This document shows positions 1-8,328 of a stretch of DNA of 64,000 nucleotides, one piece after another. How positions within the stretch are numbered: position 1 is the first letter of the stretch; every line of letters begins with the position of its first letter. Source of the stretch: Fictibacillus sp. FJAT-27399 (GTDB lineage: Bacteria > Bacillota > Bacilli > Bacillales > Fictibacillaceae). The stretch lies in assembly GCF_001510655.1 (NCBI RefSeq), contig NZ_LMVC01000002.1, forward strand, positions 517,700 to 581,699, given 5' to 3'. The notes beneath the pieces are model-generated. The model saw only the letters and a list, made by a program, of their open reading frames with translations. It was not told the DNA's origin and ran no database searches. A program made the translations under genes and the position numbers.

Positions 1-1
1 G

Positions 2-109
2 GTTGAGGGGAAAAATGAAAAAAGCGAGCTGGTAATGGAAGGGGATCTTGAAATTTGCCCTCCATATCAGCCGAAATCCATAACCTCCAACACGTTGGAC
101 AACTTCTAG
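2..109 (+). CDS. C-terminal fragment of an upstream gene (possibly MaoC-like dehydratase)
   Basis: The open frame enters from the left edge and ends at the TAG at 107-109, giving about 35 C-terminal residues. The stretch NEKSELVMEGDLEICPP resembles the last beta strand of MaoC/hotdog-fold acyl dehydratases, a gene often found near mdh and phoP in bacilli. This is a family guess from a very short piece. A strong terminator overlaps the stop codon, so it is the last gene of its unit. Confidence 0.45.
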   Translation, partial: VEGKNEKSELVMEGDLEICPPYQPKSITSNTLDNF

Positions 110-131
110 ACCGGGCAGCCGGTCTTTTTTT
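109..131 (+). terminator. Rho-independent terminator of the upstream gene
   Basis: A 6-bp GC-rich stem (GACCGG/CCGGTC) with a four-base loop is followed by a run of seven T. It begins inside the stop codon of the partial gene. Confidence 0.85.
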
Positions 132-133
132 AT

Positions 134-415
134 GGCTCTTTTCTAAAAGATTGTTGCTTTTGGGTCATTTTTGTAAAGAGTCTTCATTGACAAGTTGATT
201 GTAGTGCAAGGTGCGGAGACTCCTCGAAAATGAATTTCACATTTTCTTCGTGCGATATAACGCTGCCGCAGCCTTCCTTGTCCTGCGGGAGAAGCGGGAC
301 AGGTGAGACCAACAGGCGCTGGCGCCGGTAAGGCTCACCGTGCGCCCCGCGAAAGCGAGCATCCTGAAAAGGAAATCAACTACTCCTAAGAGCAACAAAG
401 GTTACGAAAACAGCC
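134..415 (+). repeat. Dispersed structured repeat element, copy 1, with terminal inverted repeats
   Basis: This ~280-bp non-coding stretch is closely similar to 44061-44323. Its ends form an imperfect inverted repeat: 134-160 against the reverse complement of 389-415 matches at 20 of 27 positions (GGCTnTTTTC and TTGTTGCT conserved). Inside are a GTCC-GGGAC hairpin, a GGTGAG/CTCACC helix and an apical GGCGC-TG-GCGCC hairpin. No ORF is present. It looks like a MITE-like or REP-like intergenic element; similar GC-rich repeats are, from memory, common in bacilli. It lies between a terminator and the phoP promoter. Confidence 0.8.
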
Positions 416-465
416 TTTTTTATTGAAGGAAAGTATAAGATTTTGTTGGCATAGAAGCAGTGTCT

Positions 466-592
466 AGCTTTAGCGCCCGAGGATGAAAATTGAATTCTAT
501 TTTTGTCTTAAATGATGAAATATGAGTCTTATTTCATCTTAGGTCCTCGAAGGACGAAATATAAACACATTTCGTCTTTGGGCGCTTCAGCT
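466..592 (+). repeat. Second intergenic element bounded by inverted repeats
   Basis: The ends AGCTTTAGCGCCC (466-478) and GGGCGCTTCAGCT (580-592) are inverted copies matching at 11 of 13 positions. Within lie two further perfect inverted repeats, GATGAAATA/TATTTCATC (514-538) and GACGAAAT/ATTTCGTC (553-576). The layout resembles the 'tgtctagct-agcgcc' intergenic repeats I recall from Bacillus genomes, but only one copy is in this window. It is non-coding and sits just upstream of the phoP promoter. Confidence 0.6.
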
Positions 593-635
593 TTTCAAAA
601 TTTACAAACTTTACGAAATCTTTAATCTGACCCTT

Positions 636-664
636 TTGTGCTTGGAAGAAAAAAATAGTATGAT
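636..664 (+). promoter_or_regulatory. Likely sigma-A promoter of phoPR
   Basis: TTGTGC (636-641) and TATGAT (659-664) are separated by 17 bases, 46 bases upstream of the phoP start codon. Confidence 0.55.
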
Positions 665-709
665 TGTAATGAATAAAGGTGAAACGTAACTAAAAAAGGG
701 TGGGAAAAG

Positions 710-1420
710 ATGAGCCAGAAAATCATGGTAGTCGAGGACGAATTATCGATCTCAACATTATTGCAATTTAATTTAGAACAAGCTGGTTTTGAAGTGATCA
801 CCGCAATGGATGGACGAAAGGGCCTTGAATTGGCTGAAATGGAAAAACCGGATTTAATGGTTCTTGATCTTATGCTGCCTGAAATGGATGGTCTCGAGGT
901 TTGTAAAAACTTGAGACAAAAGCAGCTTTTTATTCCCATACTCATGCTGACTGCAAAAGACGATGAATTTGATAAGGTGTTAGGATTGGAATTAGGGGCA
1001 GATGATTATATGACAAAGCCGTTTAGTCCCCGTGAAGTGGTTGCCCGGGTGAAAGCCATCCTTCGGCGTACCAAGCAGGCGGCTATCGAGGAACCTGCTC
1101 AAGCAGAGGAATCGGAAAAGCTGACGATTGGAGAAGTAGAAGTTTATCCCGAGAACTATGAAGCTTTTTATAAAGGGACAGCACTTGAATTGACTCCGAA
1201 AGAGTTTGAACTGCTGGTGTACCTCTCAAAGAATAAAAACAGGGTACTCACCAGGGAACAGCTTCTGTCTGCTGTATGGAATTATGATTTTGTCGGCGAC
1301 ACAAGGATTGTTGATGTGCATATCAGCCACCTGCGGGAAAAAATAGAAGAGAATACAAGAAAACCGGTCTATATTAAAACCATCAGGGGAATGGGCTATA
1401 AGCTTGAGGTTCCGCAATAA
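710..1420 (+). CDS. phoP: PhoP, phosphate-regulon response regulator
   Basis: An OmpR/PhoB-type response regulator of 236 residues that binds DNA under phosphate limitation. The receiver domain spans about 1-120, with acidic residues near positions 9-10, phospho-acceptor Asp53 in VLDLMLPEMDG and the conserved Lys in MTKPF. The winged-helix DNA-binding domain covers about 135-235 (LTPKEFELLVYL, then the HVSHLREKIE-type recognition helix). Length and sequence match Bacillus PhoP. The stop codon overlaps the ATG of the sensor kinase by one base, so the two are translationally coupled. Confidence 0.95.
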   Translation: MSQKIMVVEDELSISTLLQFNLEQAGFEVITAMDGRKGLELAEMEKPDLMVLDLMLPEMDGLEVCKNLRQKQLFIPILMLTAKDDEFDKVLGLELGADDYMTKPFSPREVVARVKAILRRTKQAAIEEPAQAEESEKLTIGEVEVYPENYEAFYKGTALELTPKEFELLVYLSKNKNRVLTREQLLSAVWNYDFVGDTRIVDVHISHLREKIEENTRKPVYIKTIRGMGYKLEVPQ

Positions 1421-3159
1421 TGCCAGATTTTAAAAACCGGGTACTCTCTTTTTTCCTGGTTGGAATTATGCTTGTTTTTATCCTGCTTGCTCTAATTGTC
1501 GGAGGTCTGGTGCACTATAACGTAAAGGAAAAGCGTCTGCAATCTTACCAAAGTGAGCTCCAGCTTGTTTCCCTTGCTGCTGTTAATAAGGATACTGGCC
1601 TCTTGGAAAAGCAGTTGGATCGGGCTGAAAAAGATTTAGGTGGAAAACTTCTCTATTTATCTCCCAAAGGCAAAGTTTTGGCGCAATCAAAAAGTGAGAA
1701 AGAAGCTGTTCCTGATCAGCCTTTAAATGGATTGGACGAATATAAAGGCAGTTCACTGGTTTCAACGAAAGATATGGACCGTCTCGTTTATACACTGCCG
1801 GTTAAAAATCAAACATCCGGTTCACTTGAAGGGTATGTCCAGCTAGTTATTCCTGAAAAGACAGCCAACAGCACGGAGAGATCCATTTGGCTTGCCATGT
1901 CTCTTGGTTTTCTCATCAGCCTGGTCATCATCCTCTTTGTCTCAATCCGTGTGCTGAATCGGATTGTTAAACCAGTAGAAGAGGCAACGAGCACAGCGAA
2001 GGAGCTGGCGAGAGGGAATTTTAAGGCTAGAACTTATGAATATAAGGGAGATGTCGGTGAACTGAACTTTTCTTTAAATGTGCTTGCAAGAAACCTTGAG
2101 AAGATGACAAAGTCCTATGAATCGCAGCAGGACCGTCTGAAGACACTGATCGAGAACATGGGCAGCGGTCTCATTCTCATCGATTCTGATGGCTACATCA
2201 CGATTGTTAACCGAGCCTTTAAGGAAATTTTTAAAGAGTACACCGATTCCTGGACGAGCCACTTGTTTCATGAAGTCTTTCCATATAAAGAAATTAAAGA
2301 AATCGTTGAAGATACATTTATTATGGAAACCAACATACGGAAACAAGTCGTGCTTCCTATTCATATTGAGAGAAAGAACTTTGATGTTTACAGCGCACCG
2401 GTCCTCAACAGTCTCGGGAAGCTCCGCGGCATTGTTCTCGTTTTTCATGACATTACGGAATTGAAAAAACTTGAACAGATGAGAAAGGATTTTGTTGCCA
2501 ACGTATCCCATGAATTGAAAACCCCGGTCACTTCTTTGAAAGGTTTTGCTGAAACGCTGCTGGATGGAGCGGACGGCAATCCGGAAATCCGTAAAAAATT
2601 TCTTACAATCATGTGGAATGAGAGCGACAGGCTGCAGAACCTCATTCAAGATCTGCTTGATCTCTCTAAGGTGGAACAAGGATTTTCTTTGAACCTGCAA
2701 AAAGTCAGCCTGTCGACGATCGTAGAAGAAGTGATCGTCATGCTTGAAACAAAAGCGCAGGAAAAAGAGATAACGATCAAGTATTCTGCAGAAGGGAACA
2801 CCATGATTGAAGGTGATTCACCGAGATTAAAGCAGGTTTTCATCAACCTTATAAACAATAGCTTAAACTACACTCCAAAAGGCGGAAGGATCACAATCCG
2901 CCTGAAGGAAAGCAGTGAAAAAGTAACCTTCAGTGTATCCGACACCGGTATTGGTATCCATAAAGAGGAAGTCTCGCGTATTTTCGAACGATTCTACAGA
3001 GTAGATAAAGCGAGAAGCAGGAACTCTGGCGGTACGGGGCTTGGCCTTGCGATCGTCAAGCACTTGGTAGAAGCACACAGGGGCCGTATCCATGTGAAAA
3101 GCAAGCCGGGAGAAGGCTCGACATTCACACTTGTTTTCAAAAAAGAATTTAATGATTGA
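1420..3159 (+). CDS. phoR: PhoR, phosphate-regulon sensor histidine kinase
   Basis: A membrane histidine kinase of 579 residues, the same length as B. subtilis PhoR, which phosphorylates PhoP. Visible in order: N-terminal membrane helix (about 10-30), extracytoplasmic sensor region (about 35-150), second helix (about 157-178), HAMP linker, PAS domain (about 235-340), HisKA box SHELKTPV with His364, and the HATPase domain with N box (NLINNSLNYTPKGG), G1 (DTGIGI), F box (FERFYR) and G2 (GTGLGLAI). It overlaps phoP by one base and is followed by a PhoP-box-like array and a terminator. Confidence 0.95.
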   Translation: MPDFKNRVLSFFLVGIMLVFILLALIVGGLVHYNVKEKRLQSYQSELQLVSLAAVNKDTGLLEKQLDRAEKDLGGKLLYLSPKGKVLAQSKSEKEAVPDQPLNGLDEYKGSSLVSTKDMDRLVYTLPVKNQTSGSLEGYVQLVIPEKTANSTERSIWLAMSLGFLISLVIILFVSIRVLNRIVKPVEEATSTAKELARGNFKARTYEYKGDVGELNFSLNVLARNLEKMTKSYESQQDRLKTLIENMGSGLILIDSDGYITIVNRAFKEIFKEYTDSWTSHLFHEVFPYKEIKEIVEDTFIMETNIRKQVVLPIHIERKNFDVYSAPVLNSLGKLRGIVLVFHDITELKKLEQMRKDFVANVSHELKTPVTSLKGFAETLLDGADGNPEIRKKFLTIMWNESDRLQNLIQDLLDLSKVEQGFSLNLQKVSLSTIVEEVIVMLETKAQEKEITIKYSAEGNTMIEGDSPRLKQVFINLINNSLNYTPKGGRITIRLKESSEKVTFSVSDTGIGIHKEEVSRIFERFYRVDKARSRNSGGTGLGLAIVKHLVEAHRGRIHVKSKPGEGSTFTLVFKKEFND

Positions 3160-3160
3160 A

Positions 3161-3199
3161 TTTACAAACTATTAACACTGCATTCGTGCCAGCTTAACA
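3161..3199 (+). promoter_or_regulatory. Candidate PhoP box downstream of phoR
   Basis: Hexamers TTTACA (3161), TTAACA (3172), TTCGTG (3183, degenerate) and TTAACA (3194) recur exactly every 11 bases. Bacillus PhoP binds direct TT(A/C/T)A(C/T)A hexamers with this helical spacing. A possible -10, TATGCT, follows at 3209-3214 and a terminator at 3244-3274. Binding is inferred from the pattern only. Confidence 0.45.
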
Positions 3200-3243
3200 G
3201 TTTATCGTTATGCTTTAAGTATCCTTTTTCAGTACCCCCTTTA

Positions 3244-3274
3244 AGAGAATCCATTACGGGTTCTCTCTTTTTTT
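3244..3274 (+). terminator. Rho-independent terminator after phoPR
   Basis: The stem AGAGAATCC/GGGTTCTCT (one G-T pair) encloses a five-base loop and is followed by a T run. Confidence 0.85.
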
Positions 3275-3372
3275 GTTCTAATCTTCGAACAGACGCTGGC
3301 TGGCCAATTTTCTTTTCTTATAGCCGAATGGTACAATAAAGATTAGAAAACAACCGATCAGGGGGTATTATT

Positions 3373-6012
3373 TTGGCAAATAAATTAGTTTTGATTGATG
3401 GAAACAGTATCGCATATCGTGCGTTCTTCGCGCTTCCTCTGCTCAACAATGATAAAGGTGTCTATACAAATGCAGTATACGGATTTACGACGATGCTGCT
3501 TAAAATATTGGAAGATGAAAAGCCCAGCCACGTGCTTGTTGCATTTGATGCGGGGAAAACAACCTTCAGGCATAAAACGTTTACCGAATATAAAGGAGGA
3601 CGCCAGAAAACTCCTTCTGAGCTTTCCGAACAATTTCCGCTGATCCGCCAGCTTTTGGACGGGTTCGGAATTAAACGGTACGAGCTTGAAAATTATGAAG
3701 CGGATGATATTATCGGCACGCTTTCTAAACAGGCTGAAAATGGTGACTGGGACGTTAAAGTCTTTACTGGTGATAAGGACTTGCTTCAGCTTGTAACAGA
3801 AAACGTCAAGGTTGCACTGACCCGCAAAGGGATCTCGGAAGTAGAGGCTTATGACCTTCAACAGGTGGAAGAGAGATATGGCTTAACTCCTCACCAGATT
3901 ATCGACATGAAGGGCCTCATGGGCGATCCATCCGATAACATCCCTGGAGTTCCGGGAGTCGGGGAAAAAACAGCCATTAAACTAATCAAACAGTTCGGCA
4001 CTCTGGAGGAAACGCTGGAATCAATTGATCAGGTTTCAGGTGCAAAGCTGAAGGAGAAACTCAAGGACAATAAGGAACAGGCCTTGATGAGCAAAGAGCT
4101 GGCAACGATCACGCATGAGGCACCAATTGAAATCTCCATAAACGATTCTCTTTACGAAGGGTACCAAACAGAACAGCTGATTCCATTCTTTAAAGATCTT
4201 GGCTTCAACTCGCTGCTGGAACGAATCGGCGGGGACAGTGAAGAAACACAGCTGAGCGGACAGGAAAAAGAAGAGATTTCCTTTGAAAAGGCTGAAGAAC
4301 TCAGTCATGAAATCTTATCATCACATGCCGCTCTTATAGTAGAAACAACACCGGAAACCTACCATAAAGCTCCGGTCAACGGTCTGGCGATCGTAAACAG
4401 CAACGGAAAGTATTTTATTCCTGCTGAAACAGCGCTCTCTTCAGCATCGTTTAAGGAATGGGCGGAAGATGAAAGTAAAATTAAATACGTGTTTGACGCC
4501 AAAAGAGCGTACGTCGCATTGGACTGGAACGGTATTTCATTGAAGGGTGTAGAATTTGATCTAATGATCGCCTCTTATCTGCTGAATCCGTCCGAGTCCG
4601 GGGACGATGTAGCTGGAATTGCAAAACGCTACGGTATACATGACACTGATACAGAAGAAGCGGTGTACGGAAAAGGTGCCAAACGAAAGGTGCCTGAAGA
4701 AGAAATTCTATCCGAACATCTCGTTCGCAAAGCGAATGCTATTTTTTCTCTTCAGGACAAGCTTTCTGGAGAACTGAAGGAAAACGAACAGTATGAACTT
4801 TTTGCCGAACTTGAACTCCCATTATCACTGGTGCTGGGTGAAATGGAAACAACAGGAGTGAAGGTGGACGTCGGCAGGCTTCAAGCGATGGGACACGAGC
4901 TCACAGAGCAACTGAAAATACTTGAAGGAGAGATTCATGAACTTGCCGGAGTATCTTTTAATATAAATTCTCCGAAACAGTTAGGAGAGATCTTGTTTGA
5001 AAAGCTGAATCTGCCGGCCATTAAAAAGACAAAGACCGGTTACAGTACTTCGGTGGATGTGCTTGAGAAACTGGAAGGCAAGCATGAGATCATCAGGAAA
5101 ATCCTTGTTTACCGCCAGCTTGGAAAATTAAGCTCTACCTATATTGAGGGGCTTCTGAAGGTTGTCGACGAAGATACTGATAAGATCCACACACGCTTTA
5201 ACCAGGCGCTGACTCAAACAGGACGGCTGAGTTCAACAGAACCAAATCTGCAAAATATCCCGATAAGGCTTGAAGCGGGAAGAAAGATCAGGGAAGCCTT
5301 CGTTGCTTCAAAACCAGGCTGGAAAATTCTTGCCGCTGACTATTCTCAAATTGAGCTTCGTGTCCTTGCCCATATTTCACAGGACGAAAACCTGATGGAA
5401 GCCTTTAAAAAGGAAATGGACGTTCATACGAAGACCGCGATGGATGTTTTTCATGTGGGGATGGATGAAGTGACCTCAGAAATGAGAAGGCATGCCAAAG
5501 CAGTTAACTTCGGTATCGTATACGGAATTAGTGACTATGGCTTGTCGCAAAGCTTGAATATTACAAGAAAAGAAGCCGGAGAGTTCATTGAACAGTATTT
5601 GAAAACTTTCCCTGGTGTAAAAGAATATATGGAATCGATCGTCCGACAGGCGAAACAGGACGGCTATGTTTCAACGCTTATGCACCGCCGCCGTTACCTG
5701 CCAGAGATTACGAGCAGAAACTTCAATTTAAGAAGTTTTGCTGAACGTACAGCCATGAATACTCCGATTCAGGGAACAGCGGCTGACATTATTAAAAAGG
5801 CGATGGTTGAAATGGATCAGGTGCTGAAAGACGAAAATCTGGAATCCTTGATGCTGCTTCAGGTGCATGATGAGCTGATCTTTGAGGTACCGGAAAATGA
5901 AATTGAAAAGCTGTGTACTCTCGTTCCGCAAGTGATGGAATCTGCACTCTGCCTTGATGTTCCATTAAAAGTTGATTTGAATTACGGAGATACATGGTAC
6001 GACGCAAAATAA
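3373..6012 (+). CDS. polA: DNA polymerase I
   Basis: Family A polymerase of 879 residues for Okazaki-fragment maturation and repair synthesis. The N-terminal 5'-nuclease domain (about 1-290) carries DGNSIAYRAFFAL, TGDKDLLQL and the helix-hairpin-helix GVPGVGEKTA. The middle exonuclease-like domain lacks the metal-binding acidic motif (VETTPE replaces DxE), so proofreading is probably absent, as in other bacilli. The polymerase domain (about 460-879) contains motif A (DYSQIELR), motif B (RRHAKAVNFGIVYG) and motif C (QVHDELIFE). The start is TTG behind a G-rich Shine-Dalgarno. It heads the polA-mutM-ytaF-coaE run. Confidence 0.97.
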   Translation: MANKLVLIDGNSIAYRAFFALPLLNNDKGVYTNAVYGFTTMLLKILEDEKPSHVLVAFDAGKTTFRHKTFTEYKGGRQKTPSELSEQFPLIRQLLDGFGIKRYELENYEADDIIGTLSKQAENGDWDVKVFTGDKDLLQLVTENVKVALTRKGISEVEAYDLQQVEERYGLTPHQIIDMKGLMGDPSDNIPGVPGVGEKTAIKLIKQFGTLEETLESIDQVSGAKLKEKLKDNKEQALMSKELATITHEAPIEISINDSLYEGYQTEQLIPFFKDLGFNSLLERIGGDSEETQLSGQEKEEISFEKAEELSHEILSSHAALIVETTPETYHKAPVNGLAIVNSNGKYFIPAETALSSASFKEWAEDESKIKYVFDAKRAYVALDWNGISLKGVEFDLMIASYLLNPSESGDDVAGIAKRYGIHDTDTEEAVYGKGAKRKVPEEEILSEHLVRKANAIFSLQDKLSGELKENEQYELFAELELPLSLVLGEMETTGVKVDVGRLQAMGHELTEQLKILEGEIHELAGVSFNINSPKQLGEILFEKLNLPAIKKTKTGYSTSVDVLEKLEGKHEIIRKILVYRQLGKLSSTYIEGLLKVVDEDTDKIHTRFNQALTQTGRLSSTEPNLQNIPIRLEAGRKIREAFVASKPGWKILAADYSQIELRVLAHISQDENLMEAFKKEMDVHTKTAMDVFHVGMDEVTSEMRRHAKAVNFGIVYGISDYGLSQSLNITRKEAGEFIEQYLKTFPGVKEYMESIVRQAKQDGYVSTLMHRRRYLPEITSRNFNLRSFAERTAMNTPIQGTAADIIKKAMVEMDQVLKDENLESLMLLQVHDELIFEVPENEIEKLCTLVPQVMESALCLDVPLKVDLNYGDTWYDAK

Positions 6013-6025
6013 AAAAAAGAGAAGA

Positions 6026-6050
6026 GAAAACAGCCGATTTGGCTGTTTTC
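6026..6050 (+). terminator. Hairpin between polA and mutM, weak terminator or processing site
   Basis: A perfect 10-bp stem GAAAACAGCC/GGCTGTTTTC with a five-base loop is present, but only a broken T tract follows. It may attenuate rather than end transcription, since mutM starts 23 bases later. Confidence 0.4.
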
Positions 6051-6072
6051 CGTTTGATTTGAGGTGAAAGAT

Positions 6073-6894
6073 ATGCCTGAATTGCCAGAGGTAGAAAACG
6101 TAAAAAACACACTGAACAGACTGGTTGGCGGAAAAACGATTAAAGAAGTTAGAGTCTTATGGAGCAATATTATTAAACATCCTGAGCTCGATGAATTCAA
6201 AATCCGGCTCAGCGGCCAGACCATAGAACATGTAGAGCGAAGAGGCAAGTTCCTTAAGATTTTTCTTGATGATGACGTTCTTGTTTCCCATCTGAGAATG
6301 GAGGGGAAGTATGCGTTAAACCAAAAGGAAGAACCGTTTGATAAACATACGCATGTTCTCTTTGAGTTTACTGACGGAAGTGAACTCCGGTACCGGGATG
6401 TCAGGAAATTCGGTACGATGCATCTGTATCCAAAAGGGGAAGAAGAACAGCGGCAGCCGTTATCCAAACTCGGTTATGAGCCTTTTTCCGCAGAACTTAC
6501 TCCATCTCTTTTAAAGAAGATGTTCTCAAAGACAAGCAGGTCGGTGAAAGCAGTCCTGCTGGACCAGTCTCTCATAACAGGTCTGGGAAACATCTATGTG
6601 GATGAAATTCTTTTTGCATCGGGTATACACCCCGAACAAAAAGCGAACGGATTATCGCTGCAGCGATTAAAAAAGCTGCAGGAAAACATGGTATCGATCC
6701 TGAAAGAGTCGGTCGAAAAAGGCGGCAGTACGATTCGCTCTTATGTGAATTCCGAAGGGAAAGCAGGTAACTTTCAACTGGAGCTTTTTGTTTATGGAAA
6801 AAAGGGAGAGCCATGCAAAAAATGCGGCCGTGAAATTACTAGATCCGTTGTTGCAGGACGAGGCACTCATTTTTGCAGCAGCTGCCAAAAATAA
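6073..6894 (+). CDS. mutM: Formamidopyrimidine-DNA glycosylase
   Basis: Bifunctional glycosylase/AP lyase of 273 residues that removes 8-oxoguanine and other oxidised purines. The start is fixed by chemistry: Pro2 of MPELPEVE is the nucleophile, so translation must begin at the ATG at 6073 and not at the upstream in-frame GTG (6064). Further family motifs are the helix-two-turn-helix region (GLGNIYVDEILF, about residue 165) and the C-terminal zinc finger CKKCG-(x)n-CSSC. It follows polA and precedes ytaF and coaE in the usual Bacillus order. Confidence 0.96.
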   Translation: MPELPEVENVKNTLNRLVGGKTIKEVRVLWSNIIKHPELDEFKIRLSGQTIEHVERRGKFLKIFLDDDVLVSHLRMEGKYALNQKEEPFDKHTHVLFEFTDGSELRYRDVRKFGTMHLYPKGEEEQRQPLSKLGYEPFSAELTPSLLKKMFSKTSRSVKAVLLDQSLITGLGNIYVDEILFASGIHPEQKANGLSLQRLKKLQENMVSILKESVEKGGSTIRSYVNSEGKAGNFQLELFVYGKKGEPCKKCGREITRSVVAGRGTHFCSSCQK

Positions 6895-6953
6895 CAGTTT
6901 CCAAGCTCCTCTCATATACTACAGAACGTGGTATGAAAGGAGCTTTTGCCGTT

Positions 6954-7586
6954 ATGGTGTCCTTTTCGATGCTCTTACTGGCGTTTGCAGTAAGTCTTGA
7001 CAGCTTTGGTACGGGGCTGACGTATGGCATGAAGGAAATAAAGATTCCGTTAAAATCGGTCATTATCATTTCCTCATGTTCGGCCATTACCTTTTTTATT
7101 GCAATGGGGTTCGGCCATTTTTTAGAACGCTTTTTATCGCCGCATGCCGGGCAGGTAACAGGCGGCTTGATCCTTTTAGGTCTCGGTTCATATTTTTTGT
7201 ACCAAGTAGCCAAGCCTGAAAAAAAGGCCGCGGCTGTACCTGAAGAGAAGACTATTGTAAAATTAGAAATAAAATCTCTGGGAATCATGATTCAAATCTT
7301 AAGTAAGCCGACAATCGCAGATCTTGATAAATCCGGCTCTATCAATGGCTGGGAGGCGGTCTTGCTGGGCGTCGCGCTTTCATTGGATGCTTTCGGAGCG
7401 GGAATCGGAGCAGCGATGGTTGATATGCCTCCTTTTCTTACAGCATTTACGGTAGCCTCCATGAGCTCGATATTTGTACTTGGTGGCATGAAATTAGGGT
7501 TTGCAGTGTCCAGGATTACGTGGATGAAGAAGCTTACCTTCCTTCCAGGGATATTACTGATTATTATAGGATTACTGAAAATGTAA
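6954..7586 (+). CDS. ytaF: YtaF, sporulation-associated membrane protein
   Basis: A polytopic membrane protein of 210 residues, the same length as B. subtilis YtaF (MntP/YtaF superfamily). Two similar halves each contain a helix with the pattern AFAVSLDSFGTG or ALSLDAFGAGIG; the Asp and Gly residues are typical of this fold. The ATG at 6954 is preferred because AAAGGAG lies 11 bases upstream and the protein then aligns with YtaF; longer upstream readings would overlap mutM. The transported substrate is not known to me. It sits between mutM and coaE. Confidence 0.85.
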   Translation: MVSFSMLLLAFAVSLDSFGTGLTYGMKEIKIPLKSVIIISSCSAITFFIAMGFGHFLERFLSPHAGQVTGGLILLGLGSYFLYQVAKPEKKAAAVPEEKTIVKLEIKSLGIMIQILSKPTIADLDKSGSINGWEAVLLGVALSLDAFGAGIGAAMVDMPPFLTAFTVASMSSIFVLGGMKLGFAVSRITWMKKLTFLPGILLIIIGLLKM

Positions 7587-7604
7587 CAGGAGGATCGTAA
7601 AATC

Positions 7605-8198
7605 ATGATCATAGGCCTGACCGGCGGGATTGCCAGTGGAAAAAGCACAGTTTCCAATCTTTTGCGGAGCTATAACATACCTGTTGTTGATGCAGATTTA
7701 ATCGCGCGTCAGGTTGTGGAGCAAGGCCAGCCCGCCTACGTTAAAATTGTCGAGAACTTTGGGGTAGAAGTAATAGATGAAGAAAAGAACCTCGATCGAA
7801 AAAAACTTGGCAGCGTCATATTCAATGATTCTGCCAAACGGAAGGTGCTGAATGAGATTGTTCATCCGGCTGTACGGCATGAAATGAAGAGCCAGGCAGC
7901 ACATTATCTTAATGATGGATTCAGCCATGTGGTCATGGATATTCCACTGTTGTTTGAGAGCGATTTGACCCATATGGTGGACCGCACACTCCTGATATTT
8001 GTTGATGAAGAAGTCCAGTTCAGCCGATTAGTTATGAGAGACCACTTCACGGAGGATGAGGCAAGGAGCAGGATTGCTTCCCAGATGCCCCTTAAAGATA
8101 AAGTAAAGCTGGCGGATGCGGTGATCACAAACAATGGATCTTTGGAAGAGCTCAAAGTGAAACTGGATGCTCAGCTTAAGGAATGGAATATTATTTAG
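7605..8198 (+). CDS. coaE: Dephospho-CoA kinase
   Basis: Catalyses the last step of coenzyme A synthesis, ATP-dependent phosphorylation of the ribose 3'-hydroxyl. The 197-residue protein starts with the P-loop GLTGGIASGKST and contains DADLIARQVVE (substrate-binding Asp) and the lid region RLVMRDHFTEDEARSRI. AGGAGG precedes the ATG. It is the last gene of the polA cluster, with a terminator right after its stop. Confidence 0.96.
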   Translation: MIIGLTGGIASGKSTVSNLLRSYNIPVVDADLIARQVVEQGQPAYVKIVENFGVEVIDEEKNLDRKKLGSVIFNDSAKRKVLNEIVHPAVRHEMKSQAAHYLNDGFSHVVMDIPLLFESDLTHMVDRTLLIFVDEEVQFSRLVMRDHFTEDEARSRIASQMPLKDKVKLADAVITNNGSLEELKVKLDAQLKEWNII

Positions 8199-8228
8199 CC
8201 CTCTGTCTAGGCAGAGGGTTTATTTTTT
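8199..8228 (+). terminator. Terminator after coaE
   Basis: CCCTCTG/CAGAGGG stem with a six-base loop and a T-rich tail, starting at the coaE stop. Confidence 0.85.
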
Positions 8229-8266
8229 GCCCGTTTTTATAAAATGATGTTCTTTTTTTATTTAAA

Positions 8267-8277
8267 TATGCTATACT
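8267..8277 (+). promoter_or_regulatory. CcpN-type operator overlapping the gapB -10
   Basis: TATGCTATACT fits the CcpN consensus TRTGHYATAYW as I recall it, and its last six bases (TATACT) form the -10 of the gapB promoter. A second near match, TATAACATATA, lies at 8303-8313. In B. subtilis CcpN represses gapB during glycolysis by binding over the promoter; the same control is inferred here. Confidence 0.6.
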
Positions 8278-8328
8278 AATTGTAGAAAAAGAGGCAAAAA
8301 AGTATAACATATATGGAGGGAGCACACC

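Noticed and set aside
601-626. PhoP-box-like hexamers upstream of phoP (TTTACA, TTTACG, TTTAAT)
   Set aside because: The spacings (3 and 5 bases) do not keep the 11-bp period, unlike the array after phoR, so it is not called an operator.
2074-2700. 208-codon open frame on the minus strand inside phoR
   Set aside because: It lies wholly inside a well-supported gene, has no ribosome site and its translation resembles no protein family.
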